DNA of 64,000 bases from Epichloe hybrida (taxonomy: Eukaryota > Ascomycota > Sordariomycetes > Hypocreales > Clavicipitaceae). A program made the position numbers and the translations under genes. Below the pieces are notes generated by a model. It saw only the letters and a list, made by a program, of their open reading frames with translations, was not told where the DNA came from and did not search any database. This document shows positions 1 to 11,578 of the stretch, piece after piece; position 1 is the first letter of the stretch; the number at the start of each line of letters is the position of its first letter. The stretch is from NCBI GenBank assembly GCA_019022495.1, contig JAFEKR010000013.1:1054001-1118000 (forward strand), given 5' to 3'.

Positions 1-3000
1 TATTTATATAGCACTAAAATCCAGAGGGGGTCCCTATATTCTAAATTTTATAACCTAAATTTTCATGGTTTTAAGGGGACTTTAGAAGCCTTTAATACAG
101 TCTTTAATAATCTACTAGCTAGATTATTAATTTTAGGGGTCCTAATTAATCCTATATATTAAGTTAATTAATATATTTAATCCCTAAAATTAACCTTCCC
201 TTAGTAGGCTAAGAGGTAATAATTTAGTACGCGTATAAATAAAGCTATAAGGGCTCCCTTAGATACCCTAAATCTTTAATTTCTAATAGTAAACCTTCTA
301 GCTAAACAGAGGGATAAGTTATCTATAGTATTTAAAGCCTTAAATTATAGGGCTAAAGACTAAGAAAAGGGTGCTAAAGATAAGGAAAAGGCCCCTAAAG
401 GTTAGAAGAAGAAAAAAGAAGGCTCTAAAGAAAATAAGGGCTCTTTTAATTTTAATAAGAAGAAAAAGAAGTAAAAGGGTTAGAAATTAGATAAAAAGAA
501 TACTAAAGAACTTACAGAGGGTTCTTTTATACTAGGGAATTATAACCTTTCTAACGGAGCCCTTAATCTATATAAGAAACCTAGCTCTTATAGGACTAGT
601 TATAAGAGCTCTAGCAATAGTAGCTCTAATTCTAGCTCTAGTAATTCAGATAATAAAAAAACAAGAAATTAATACCTTAAATGGTTTTAATTATTATAGT
701 AAAGACATAAAAAAGGCTTTATTATATAATATAGGTTTAACTATATATATAGTTAATTCTAGGGAGGTCTTTAGGGATTATACCCCTTATAAAAAGGGGG
801 AATCTAACCCTATTATAACTAGTGGTGGCCCTATTTATCCTAAGGGCTATGGTAGTGCTATTTTTAAGGTCTTATATTAAAAGAAACCTAATAAATATAG
901 GACCTTAGTGCTAAAGGATACTCTATATTTTCCTTAGCTTAATATTAATATAGTTAGTGGCTTTATTCACAATATATCTAGTGGTTACTTTATAAAAAAC
1001 TATCTTTATCTTAAAGATAGGTCTTATATTACTACCTTAGATATAGAAAAACATGGTTTTTTCTTTCACGTTAAAAACCAATTTACACTAACATTACATA
1101 AAGGGCCCTGTAATAAATCTCATTATTTCTAACCTTTTACCTATGCTAGCTTTAGGGGTCATAGCTATCTAATTAGCTACCCTATAGAGGTTTAAATTCC
1201 CTCTAAAAAGCTAGATTAAGCTTCTAATTTAAACGAAATCGCTAAAATCAACGAAAATAATAATAATGTTAAAGAAATTATACAGGATAATTTAGGGGAT
1301 TTAGTCCCTTCTCTAATGCCTATAGCCCTAGGTTAGATCCCTTATAAATCTAAAGATATAGATTTAAGGGTATTAGAGAGCCTTAGTAAAGGAAAAAGGT
1401 CTCTAATACTTCCCTAAGAGGCCTATGGTTCTTAAGGGGTCTAGCAGGGGACTAATAAAGAGGGCCCTAATCTAGATCCAAATCTAGACCCTAATTTAGG
1501 CCCTAAAGATCTTTAATATTAAAAGTTACTAGAACTAGCTAGCCTATAGCATGTATAATTAGGGTACCTAGGGCTTCCTTTGCTAAAGAAAACAAGCCTT
1601 ACTACTAAAGGAATCCCTAATTTTTCTAAAATTAAGGATAAAGACTTTAAATAAATAGCTTATAATTAATCTAAGGCAGTATAAAGACCTAGAAAATTAG
1701 CTATCCCTAACCCCCCTAGAGCTCTAGATTAAATAGAGGGGGATACGCTAAAAATTAGCCCTATACTATATAATAAACAGTTAATTTGCTTATTTCTAGT
1801 TAATTAAAAAACTAGATATAAGTAGGTGTTCTTATTACCTAATAAGGAAGGCCTAACTGTTTATAAGGCTATTAAGGGCTTCTTTAAAAGGCTTAAAAAT
1901 TAACTAGGTTAATATCCTAGGCACCTGCACTTTAATAGGGGCTAAGAAATCGATTCTAGTTATTAAACCTAGTTAAATTCTAAGGGAATTAAATTTATAA
2001 CTTCTAGTCCCTATATTCATAAGCAAAATAGATTAGTAAAGCGTTTTATTTATACTATTCTAGATCAATTAAGGGCTACTATCTAGTGGGCAAAATTACC
2101 CTTATATCTATAGTGTTTTGTATTACCTATAGTTATTAACCTAGTTAATATAACTGCTAATACTACAAAGGATAAAAGCCCTAAATAACTACTAGCTAGG
2201 GAGCTAAATTAGCCTTATATAACTAATATTAGTAGTATTAGAGCTATAGAATCTCACTATAAGATTCTAATCCCCCTAGAAAAACAACCTAAAGCCAAGA
2301 AGTTAGTAGCTAGGACTATCCCTAGAAGGTTATTAGCTATACTAGGTTCTAATACCTATCTAGTGTACATCCCCTCTAAAAGGCTAGTTATAAAGACTAG
2401 CTTTATTAAGATTATAAAACCTATAGGTCTTATCTCTAAAGGATTACCTAGGCTTTCTATAGGGAATAACCCTTTAGAGAGGGAAAATAATTTAGAAAAT
2501 CAAGATCTAAATTAAGGTTTAAAGGATTACCCTATAGATAATATAGGAGGTCCCCCTATAGGTTAAGAAAAACACCCTATAGGGCCTATATAACCCCCTA
2601 AGGAACTAATTCTAAAGGCCTTAGAGGAGGCTATGCCTATAACCAGAGCTTTACACTCGTGTAGTGTAGTTTTTTATGTAGTTTTTTTGTTTAATTTTAT
2701 ATCTAGCTAGTTATTAAAGTTATTATCCTAAAAATCACGTAATCCTATAGAGTAAGATTCTAAGAAAAATACTATATATAAATGTGGGTCCGAAAGTGGG
2801 CCCTAGGCCCACAAATTGGAAATACTACATTTGTAGTGTTTTTAAGTGCTAAAATGTAGTGAAATGTAATTTTTCTAATTTATGGCCGAAGGATCCACTT
2901 TTAGACCCACTTTTATATATAACTACACTGTAGTTTTTAAGTTAGCTATCTAAAAATAGAAGTTTTATATCTATATGTATTTTGTAAGATTAGATATTAA

Positions 3001-4860
3001 TTATTTGTTAGAAAAAAAAAACTACAAGATGTAGTGTAGTGCAAAGCTCTGCCTATAACTTCACTAGGAAATTAGTTCTTAACTCTGGACCTAGATTTTA
3101 ATAAAATTACTAACTTTAACCCTAATATTAACCCTATAGATATTAATATTAGTTTTTCTTTTTCTCTAGATTTTATAAAAGAAATCTACTTTAAGGTATA
3201 GGAGAAGCTAAAGGAAAATAACCCTAATAGCCCTAAACCTAAACCTAAGACCTAGAAGTAAGCTATATCTAGCCTTAAAAGGAATAAATAAATAGAAACT
3301 ATATATAAGGAATATAAATAGCTTCTAAAGGCTAGTACTTTTAAATTTATAGGGAAAGACTAAGTACCTAAAGGCTAAAAAGTACTAAAGAATAGGCTTA
3401 TTTATAAGCTTATAAAGAATAAAGAAAATAATCCTTTAAAATACAAGGCCTAACTTATTACTAAGGGATTTATGCAAATTAAAGGTCTAGATTATCTAGA
3501 GACCTTTGCAGCTATAAGCATTCCCCCTAGCTAGAGGATTTTACTAGCCTTAGTGGCTTAGAATAACTAGGAAATCAAATAGGTTGATTTTATAGGAGCT
3601 TTTCTTAATAAAAAGCTATAATAATAGATTTATATAGTTATTCTAGATGGATTTATTAAATTCCTTAAAGAAAATCCTAAATTAGCTAAATTAGCTAAAA
3701 GTTTTAGCTATAAACCCTCTAAAGATTAAGTAATTCTATTATAGAAGTCTTTATATAGCCTAAAACAAAGCTTAAGGGAGTGGTAATAAGCACTAATAGT
3801 AATGCTAAAGTCCCTAGGATTTAATTCTCTTATATCTAACCTAGCTATATTCTATAATACCTCTACTAAAACCTTTATTATTATATACGTAAATAACTAC
3901 CTTCTAATTAGACTAGATTTACCTTATATCTAAAGACTTAAAAAGGAACTTTATAAAGTCTATCTAATAGAAAATAGGGGGCTTACTAAATTCTTCTTAG
4001 GGGTTTAAATTATATAAGATAGACCTAATAGAGTACTAAAAATTCATTAATCTTAGTATATCTTAGAGGCTTTAAATTAATTTAATATGCTAGATAGTAA
4101 GCCTATTAGCATACCTCTTTAGCTAGGCATTTTAGCTACGTAAACCACTAAGCTTTTAATAGCTAGTAAAATTAAGCTTTATTAGTATATTATAGGGACT
4201 ATAATATACCTAATGTTGCTTATAAGGCCGGACATGGCCTTTACACTTTAGTGGCTATCTATAGCACTAGCTAGGCCCTATATAGAGCACCTAAAAGTAA
4301 CTAAAAATCTGCTTAGGTACTTATTAGGGACTAAATTCCTCGCTATAATCTATAGGGGAGACCCTAAAGGTATAGCTAGCAAAAGCCTAATAGGTTATTA
4401 TAACAGTGATTTTGCAAGGGATAAAAAGACCTCTAAATTAACTTACGCTTATTTATTTAAGCTAGCTAGTGAACCTATTAGCTAGAAATCAAAGAAAGCT
4501 AGTATAATAGCTCTATTAACATTAGAAGCTAAAGCTAACGCTATCTATAAGACCTTCTAGGAGCTATAGTAGCTTTAGGGCTTATTTAAGAAGCTAAAAC
4601 CCTCTATTTCTCCCCTTATCTAGATATATTACAATAATTAAGGCGCTATAACCACTGCCTATAACATTGCCTTACATAGCTATATAAAGCATACCTTACT
4701 AAAGTTTAACTATATTAGGTAATAGGTTTTAGAGGGTTTAGCTAAGATTAAATATCTAGATACGAAGTTAATGCCTCTAGATAGTCTAATAAAGCCTCTA
4801 TTTAGACCTCTTTATTAGGCTTTTATTAAGCTCTTAGGGCTTAATAATCACTAAAAACTA
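1..4860 (+). pseudogene. copia gag-pol relic, copy 1
   Basis: This is the broken Gag-Pol reading frame of copy 1. A Lys/Glu-rich C-terminal Gag part and a Ser-rich stretch lie at about 360-660, a protease-like segment at about 730-1000 and the integrase core at about 1640-2420. The integrase-RT linker holds the MITE. Reverse transcriptase runs from about 3260 to 4110 and RNase H from about 4380 to 4830. The RT catalytic motif, YVDD in this family, reads YVNN at about 3888-3899, so both Asp codons have changed by G-to-A, as RIP would do. Dozens of in-frame TAG/TAA codons stand where copy 2 often keeps CAA, CAG or TGG. No functional product is expected. Confidence 0.85.
2644..3051. mobile_element. 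hAT-type MITE, copy 1 (408 bp)
   Basis: A 408-bp insertion absent from the same place in copia copy 2 (about 39805). Its ends are inverted repeats beginning CAGAGCTTT and ending AAAGCTCTG, with subterminal GTAGTGTAG repeats. It is flanked by a perfect 8-bp duplication, CCTATAAC, at 2636-2643 and 3052-3059. An 8-bp TSD and a terminus fitting the hAT pattern (YARNG) place it in hAT. It has no coding capacity. A second copy lies at 43450-43860, and a longer relative at 16581-18801. Confidence 0.9.
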
Positions 4861-5062
4861 ACAACTAAATCCCTTTAATAAGGAACTAAAAACAACGCTA
4901 AAAAGGGAGCTATATTTAATAATAGCTAGGAATTTAAAAAGGAGGTCTTTTATCTTTTCCTATTTTTTCCCTTTTATCTATTTTTATCTAAAAGTTCTTA
5001 TTTACCCTATATCACTTTGTACGCTTTTAATTAGCTTATATATAATTCTTTTGTAAAGAGGG

Positions 5063-5885
5063 TGTTAAAAATAAGACTTATTTTTAGCCCTTTTTAGTTA
5101 AAGGACCTTTTAATTACTAGCTTATATTATAAGCCTAATAGCTACACTATAGCTATTAATAGTCGCAAAGGTGGTAATTAATAGCTACGTTATAGCTATT
5201 AATAGCTATAACTAACCATGTGAATAACTAATCTAAATTAATTGTAAATTATTTAATTATGTTATAGCTGCAAGCATAGCTATAACCGCAGCGCTACTAG
5301 TAATTAGGTAAGCTAGGGTGACGTAAGCAGGTTACCCTATACGTAGGTTACCCTATAGCTATCTTTAACAGCGATTTTTTCTTTAACTAGAGGTTATACA
5401 AAAGTCTTACATATAGCAAATTAAAGCTAGAAGACAGGGCTTTTATTTAATGTAGGAATATTTTTTAGACTAAAATTTAGTGTATATAGGTTACTAGTTT
5501 ATAAAGTGGTAAGTTGATTTTTTGGATTTTACATATAACTACATTTTGCGGAAAATAAAAAGTGGCTTATAAGACCTCTTTAGCGGTCTAGATTCACTAA
5601 TATAATTAGTGAGTATATAAGAGAAAGAAAATCTTTTTAATCTAGCTAGATAGCTAGGCCTCTTAATCTAAATAGCCGCATTGCCTATATAACGTCACTA
5701 AAATCAATTCTATTAGTATATAAGATATCGTAAAAGTCATTTAGATTGAATTCTATTAGTTAATAACTGCCACAAACTTCCGTTACGTTACGTTAAATCT
5801 TTAACGTGGTGGTTCTATTAGTCCCTAACCGTAGAGCTGCACCTGTATAGCTGTTGCTAGCTGGCAACTAGCTCCCTACATTTCA
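5063..5885 (+). repeat. 3' LTR of copia copy 1 (823 bp)
   Basis: It starts TGTTAAAAATAAG and ends in TTTCA, matching the LTRs of copy 2 at 35522-36292 and 41813-42626. It is longer than those because it carries a short duplication of the ACGTAGGTTACCCTAT motif near 5338-5360. Confidence 0.92.
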
Positions 5886-8104
5886 ATATTACTTAGGTTA
5901 TTTAAAGTTATTATAATAACTTTCTTTTCCTTAGTCTCTTTAATTTTATTAGCTATATTAGTAATCTATAAATATTACCTTTAATAAGTCTTTATTTTAA
6001 TACTAATAATATTAGTTACTTCTTATAATACTCTTTATAATTATAATTAACTTATAAAGATTATTAATAAGGTTCTTAAAGCCTAGTGTATATATATACT
6101 TTATTACCTAATATTTAGGAATACTAAAGACTATATTTAAGGTTTACTTATAAAGCTTTATATTTACTATATTAATAAGATATAACCCTTTATAAACTCT
6201 CTTTAAGGTAATTAATAAAATCTTAAAATACTTAAGCTTACTTTTTTTAAGGTTTTAAGTAATAATATTCTTAAGGGTTATATTACTTTACTTATAGTAA
6301 TAAAACTATTAATTACTCTTTATTTTAAAGTATTAGTAGATATTTATAATTATCTCTTTATAAGAGAGATTCTTACTAGTAAAGTAATTAAGAAAGTATT
6401 ACTTAGTATCTCTTATTAATATAATAGGAAATACCTTACTAAAATATAACTTAAAAAAGTTAATATAGTTATACTTATTTTTAAAGAGTATAAGCTTTAG
6501 TAAAAGAAAGTTATATAGCTTTTTACTATATTAATTACTATTCTTATATATTTTTATAAGCTTAGATATTTTCTTTATAATTTATTTATTTAAAGAGAAA
6601 AATTAAAAAAAGGTAAGCTATTAAGAGTTAAACTCCTAATATAACTAAGATTATTATAGGGGTTTTTATAAAGAATATAGTAATTATTCTTTTTATAAGT
6701 AAGGAATATTAAGGAAAGTCTTTAAGGTAATAGCTTATAAGGGTTATACATAAGGTAATTTAGGAGATTATAACTTATCCCTTAGCTATAGAGTTATTAT
6801 TATTTCTTAAAGTATATATTTAAGAGCTATTAAAATAAGAAAGCTTACCCCTTAGCTAATATAAATACTATTATTTTATAAAGAGTTTTATAGCTTTCTT
6901 ATAAGCTTATTAATAATCCTTCTAAATATATTTTTAGTTTAACCTTTAAAATTTTCTTTAAAGTTTTTCTAAAGGTTTTTTTCTTATTAATTCTAATACT
7001 TACTAGTATAAATAAACCTTATAATTTAATTATTAAGCTTAAGCTATATAGTAGTCTTTAGGTTTAGTTAAGTAAGCTTTTTTTAGTTTTTTATCAGTAT
7101 AAATAAATATAGCTATAGTTACCTTAGTAAATTATTTTTTCTAGTTTTTTAAAAGCTATTATTAAAGACCTTTAAGGTACCTTAGTATTAGGTAAAGTAA
7201 AATAAGGAGTTTATTTTATTAATAGTTTAATATTTAATTTTATTCCTTTCTTAAGAAAGGTTTAGTTTTCTTAAATAATTAAAATAAACTAAATAATAAT
7301 ATAATAATAGGGTAATTTCTATGCTTATTAAGAGGGATAAACTAGGTAAATCTAAAAAATAGGTAAAATAGGATAAATAGGGTAGGATAAATAAAATAAA
7401 TAGAATAGGATAAATAAAGGCAAATAATAAAAATAATAGAAAAAGGGTAAAAGAAGGAAAAATAGTAAAAAAGAGAGAAATAAGCTATAAAGATAGTATA
7501 GATATAGAAGTAACTTAATACCTAAAGCACTAAGGTATAAAAAGCTATAAAGAAAAGAAAAGAGGTTATAAAGAGAGTGTAAAAAGAGGTTATATAAGTT
7601 AGCTAGCTTAGCTAAGGGTTATTTTTAATATTAGGTTTAAATAAAATACCTTATAATAATAGATTTAGTTATTTAGTTTGTTTTCTTATAATAGATAATA
7701 AGATTAATAATTAACTAAATATCCTACAGGCCTAAGAGTTAATAAATTAATCCCTTAGAAGTCTAATAAGCCTATAACTAGGATTTTAGTTTATTTTCCT
7801 TTAGTATACTTTATAATTATATCTCTTTACCTAAATAGCCTATATAAGTTAGCTTAAGAGATAAGGGGCTATATTGTTTATAAAAATATCTTTTTTTATA
7901 ATACTTAGCTTATTTATAGTTATAGTTATTTAATAATTAGTATTAGTTATACTAAGGAATATTATACTAGTATTAAGGGTTAAATTTAATAATAGTAATA
8001 AAGTTAATAATAATAGCTAAGAAAAGAGAGAAGGAGAGAAATCTAGCTAGAAAAGAAAGTAAGTAAAAAGGGGGAAAAGTAAGGTAGTAATATAAAGCTA
8101 TTAT
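5886..8104. other. AT-rich, gene-free RIP-like sequence, unassigned
   Basis: About 2.2 kb of sequence with the same TA-rich composition as the neighbouring retrotransposon. I find no second LTR, no terminal inverted repeats and no recognisable protein relic in any frame. It is probably the body of another RIP-degraded repeat, whose partner copy or ends are outside the window. Stretches around 7320-7600 are strongly purine-rich. The change to GC-balanced sequence is abrupt near 8105. Confidence 0.6.
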
Positions 8105-8220
8105 AAGCGATGTGGGGTTACTTATAATGTAGCTAATTACATTACGTGTATCCCTTTGGTAGACATACACTTTAGCCACAGCTAGACTAACTATTGTCCG
8201 AGGGTCCGGAGGAAGCCACA

Positions 8221-8535
8221 ATTATCAATATTATCATTATCAATATTATCATTATCAATATCATCATTGTCAATATCATCATTGTCAATATCATCATTAT
8301 CAATATCATCATTGTCAATATCATCATTATCAATATCATCATTATCAATATCATCATTATCAATATCATCATTATCAATATCATCATTATCAATATCATC
8401 ATTATCAATATCATCATTATCAATATCATCATTATTAATATCATTATTATCAATATCATCATTATCAATATCATTATTATCAATATCATCATTATCAATA
8501 TCATTATTATCAATATCATTATTATCAATATCATC
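8221..8535. repeat. minisatellite, 21 units of 15 bp
   Basis: Twenty-one head-to-tail copies of a 15-bp unit (ATTATCAATATCATC with single-base variants) occupy exactly 315 bp. Both strands stay open through it and would give Ile/Asn-rich or Ile/Met-rich peptides, but only because the unit is a multiple of three. Variants such as ATTGTC and ATTATT are arranged in higher-order alternation, which suggests expansion by unequal exchange or slippage. It sits just inside the boundary between the AT-rich block and the gene island. Confidence 0.95.
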
Positions 8536-9683
8536 AAATCCGTCAATTTCATAAGCTTTAATGCAGCCACAAGACCTTCAAATCATCGAATTCAACGGAT
8601 TCAACAAAACCTCGGACCTCTCAGGTCACAAGGGCCCCACATGTGGATTGGTTACGATACATCCCTCCCCTGACAAGACCTGTGGATCCGACTCCGGCTT
8701 GTGGGGCTGCGGGCCCCCCACAGCCCCCCTGCCACAAGGTCAGTGACCGCGTGTGAAAGTACGCGTTGCTTATCTGGGATAATTAATAAGTGTATGTATT
8801 ATAGTAATTTGTATGTATAAGGGAAAATTCCTAGTATAATGATTATAGGCTAATTCACATACAAATTTAAGTACTTCTAATTCTTCTCTATCCGATTGGA
8901 TACAGACCCTAGCTAACGTGACTCCACAAGCCATATCACGACTAAGGAGATGCTGTGTCCCTACAGAATGCGAGTTGAGGGAACTTCGATTATATCGATG
9001 TCGTTATTATGTGCCACCAGCTTACAATAAGTAACCCGATGTGGTATTCGGCGCTGTCATGACAGATACGGCAATGCTTTTCCGGAAAATAATTTTGGCT
9101 ATGCCTCATAAATCGCTCGACGTTGAAAAGCTAAATGCGGCTGGGAGCGAACAACGGCTCTGCCGAAAGGGCTCGATGCTCTTGGAGTCTGGTCTCATCT
9201 TAGATCGCCTTGGAATGAGGGTAAGAATCGAAATCAGCAACGAACCCTGCCTCCCATTATCACTACCGGGCGGGATAGCTGGCTTAGCTATTTGGGTCAA
9301 TATATCTTCTCATCTAGCAAACGATTTTAAACAAGGAAACTGGGGCTGTATAAGATGCAATGCCAGTAAATAACTTAGATCATGGAGAGACGACGTAGTT
9401 TAAGATTTGCAAAAAGGAACCCTCATGCCAGTCATGTGCCCCCCTTGACGTGATCCCTCTGTAGCAGGGCAAACTGGCGTTTGCAGAATGTTTCGGCTTA
9501 TCAATACCATGTAAACTGTGATCTTGGAGCAAGATAAGCATGTAGTGGGATGTCAAGTCCGCTACCAAGCAACCTACTCGAAGAGGAACAAGATGTTCTT
9601 TGAGTAGGAGGCAACGAAATACTCCCCACAATAAGAGACTCGACTCGACTTGCTAAAGCCAGGCATTGAGATGATTCTCAAAC
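8536..9683. other. intergenic sequence, no gene supported
   Basis: GC-balanced sequence between the minisatellite and the secreted-protein gene. Short open frames exist (for example 9041-9373 plus), but none has a recognisable domain, a plausible spliced extension or a good start context. A GC-rich near-palindrome (GTGGGGC ... GCCCCCCAC) lies near 8699-8720. The part close to 9684 is the likely promoter of the next gene. Confidence 0.5.
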
Positions 9684-9690
9684 TATAAAA
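9684..9690 (+). promoter_or_regulatory. TATA box of the secreted-protein gene
   Basis: TATAAAA lies 112 bp upstream of the ATG at 9802 and is followed by a pyrimidine/A-rich leader (CAGTCCCCAACACATCAGC and on) of the kind seen in highly expressed fungal leaders. Such a clear TATA box suggests strong, conditional expression, which is usual for small secreted protein genes. Confidence 0.65.
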
Positions 9691-9801
9691 GGGTGGCCGT
9701 TCCCTAGCATCTCCAGAATTTCAGTCCCCAACACATCAGCTTCAACAATAACCTCCTTTTCTTTGCCAAATATCATTATTGTCTCTCTAAAGCATATCAA
9801 A

Positions 9802-10416
9802 ATGTACTTTACTCAAGTTGCTATCCTTGCTCTTGCAACTGTTGCCCACGCTGTTCCCGCGGTATCGCGCAATGTTACACCGCTAGAGAGTGTGACCACA
9901 TTCTCACATCTCCCAGGTGGTGGTGATGTTTCGGACGCAGTTAGCTTCACTATAACTCTGTGCTCCGAACAAAATTTTGGTGGCGCTGGTACATACAGCG
10001 GAACCAGTAAGTTCCCGTTACGCGCTGAAACGGCATGGACAATAACTAATAGAATATAGCCGGTGTTTGCTGTACGTAGAATCATTCACATGATAAAGAT
10101 CTGAAGGCCGGAATTACAAAACTTATTCTATGTGATCATGTAGACAATGTGCCATCCAACTACAACGACGTGATTTCCTCGCTTCGCGTTCCCCGACGCT
10201 GCACATTCTGGGTGTAAGTTGCCGCGAATGATCAGTTGTACAAAACTACTAACCTGTCAATAGTGATGAAGGTTGCAATGGAAAGTAAGAAAACCCCCCT
10301 GTACTCGGATTGCGCACAACTAACCGGGTTTTAGTGCTATCGTCTTCGGCGCAGGAAACTACCCCCAGATCCCCGCAGAATACAACGACAAAATCTCTTC
10401 TTTTACTTGCGAGTAG
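9802..10416 (+). CDS. small secreted protein, probably beta/gamma-crystallin-like fold
   Basis: By eye I assemble five exons: 9802-10006, 10060-10071, 10144-10213, 10264-10284 and 10335-10416, giving 129 aa. The introns are 53, 72, 50 and 50 bp, with GT donors (GTAAGT, GTACGT, GTAAGT, GTAAGA) and AG acceptors; reading phase is kept throughout. Residues 1-17 form a signal peptide (hydrophobic core, cut after AHA). The mature part has four Cys, with the pattern CYNVPSNYNDVISSLRV, then CTFW.D..CNG, then a Gly-rich turn and a final SSFTCE. This resembles small secreted Greek-key proteins common in fungi; that assignment is inference from motif spacing. Exon 2 is a 12-nt microexon carrying one Cys. 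The first ATG with a signal peptide was taken as start; an in-frame ATG 39 bp upstream would bury it. The site of action is presumably extracellular, and effector or antimicrobial roles are possible. Confidence 0.8.
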
Positions 10417-11030
10417 GGCAAGGCACCATAGATGTCGCGGCTGCGTGGTTGTGCAGAAGGATCAATCTAGCTTCCAAAATGAACAGATCATAGGATGGGA
10501 GGATGAGATTCTTGGCATGGGTTTTCTCCTCAAAAGGTTTTTCCCCATGCTGTAACGTGAATGCGAAGAATCTATAGTTCAGTTGTCAAGTTCATACACA
10601 ATGATCAAAAAAAAACTCATGATTTGCTTACTCGAGCGAGTTCTGGTATCTACGTGCCTGGATGACGTACGATACGCCAAAGCCTCGCGTTCGATCGATC
10701 AAGCAAAGTAATTCATTGTGGCTTCAATTATATTGATCAGCCTGCCTGTCTCGAGTCGTCCTACTTTGCCACTATTAAAAGCGCTAGTACATATATTCAG
10801 CGAGGGATTAGGTGGAAAGGTACTTCTTCCGTTTTGGGACTAACGCGATATTCGCATTTGAAAAAACGCGATAAGCGCGTTCAGTGACCCAGAGCTATTA
10901 TTACAAGCTTGCAGAGCCGTCAAACGGCCCCCGCGATCCACTTTTTTTTTTTTCTTTTTTTTTCCGGCTCGCTAAAATTCCAACCCCCCCATCTTCACAG
11001 CAATTCTCACTCACCACCCACCCCATCACC
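10417..11030. other. intergenic region, secreted-protein gene to EIF1AD-like gene
   Basis: It holds the 3' end of the secreted-protein gene and the promoter of the next one. A TC-rich stretch with runs of T at about 10940-10963 lies just before the EIF1AD-like start, as is common in fungal core promoters. No further gene or RNA is recognised. Confidence 0.5.
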
Positions 11031-11522
11031 ATGGGCAAACCCAAGCGCAACGTCCTCGCTGCTGCCGAGGAAACACTGACGCCTCCTGAGACTCTTGGGC
11101 CCAACGAGTCTCTAGTCCGCGTCGTTAAGCCCCTAGGCAACAACTTGTACACATGCGAGCTGCCAAACAAGAAACTCGTCGTCTTGGAACTGGCGCAGCG
11201 CTTCCGGAACACGATATGGATCAAGCGAGGTGGGTTCGTCCTTGGTGAGTGGTACGCCGACGGATCCAGCGATAGCCGCGCCGATGGTGAAATAGTCAAT
11301 GTGGTCCGAGACGAGAAACTTTGGCGGAAGCAGTCGTATTGGTATGCAACAAGCTCAACAAGGCTTGATGAGGGTCTTGTGCGCACCTTGATGGAATACT
11401 GACGACCTTCTTTTACATCTTACGTTAGGCCCAAGGAGTTCACGAAAAACACGTACGACCTCAGCGACGACGAAGACTCTAATGTGGGCAAGATGCCGCC
11501 TAGCGACTCGGAGAAAGATTGA
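11031..11522 (+). CDS. EIF1AD-like S1/IF1-type RNA-binding protein
   Basis: Two exons, 11031-11341 and 11429-11522, encode 134 aa. The 87-bp intron (GTATGC ... GTTAG) splits a Trp codon, and splicing gives the continuous stretch YWPKEF. The start was set at the ATG in an ACCATGG context; the upstream in-frame part is T-rich leader. Residues about 25-100 form an OB-fold of the eIF1A/IF1 kind, with NSLVRVV-like entry, FRNTIWIKRGGFVLGEW and VRDEKLWR. The tail is acidic (SDDEDS). Family knowledge: EIF1AD proteins are small nuclear RNA-binding proteins linked to late 40S ribosome maturation. Eukaryotic eIF1A itself is excluded by the short basic N-terminus and by the IWIKRG core typical of EIF1AD. 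The gene is tail to tail with ALG3, with 56 bp between the stops. Confidence 0.85.
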
Positions 11523-11578
11523 GTTTGCGACGATTTGCGGAACAAAAAGGGGTCGCGTGATTGCACTCTAAGAATCAC

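Larger units (their letters stand above)
1..5885 (+). mobile_element. Ty1/copia LTR retrotransposon, copy 1 (5' end outside window)
   Basis: This is a RIP-degraded copia element that runs in from the left edge and ends at its 3' LTR (5063-5885). It matches copia copy 2 (37180-42626) nearly base for base apart from C/T and G/A differences. The order gag, protease, integrase, RT, RNase H is the copia order. A purine-rich tract lies just before the LTR at about 5051-5062. The bases after the LTR, ATATT (5886-5890), are the expected 3' TSD; the 5' partner is outside the window. It is interrupted by a 408-bp MITE at 2644-3051. It is more heavily mutated than copy 2, and many Trp/Gln codons have become stops, so it is non-functional. 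Confidence 0.93.

Noticed and set aside
8221..8535. Possible CRISPR-like array
   Set aside because: Units are directly contiguous 15-mers with no spacers; the genome is eukaryotic. It is a minisatellite.
8194..8673. Plus-strand ORF of 159 aa (and others on both strands) over the minisatellite
   Set aside because: Open only because the 15-bp repeat unit is a multiple of three; the flanks have no domain, signal or splice logic.
9041..9373. 110-aa ORF upstream of the secreted-protein gene
   Set aside because: No recognisable domain, no supporting splice structure, and it lies in the probable promoter region; kept as intergenic.
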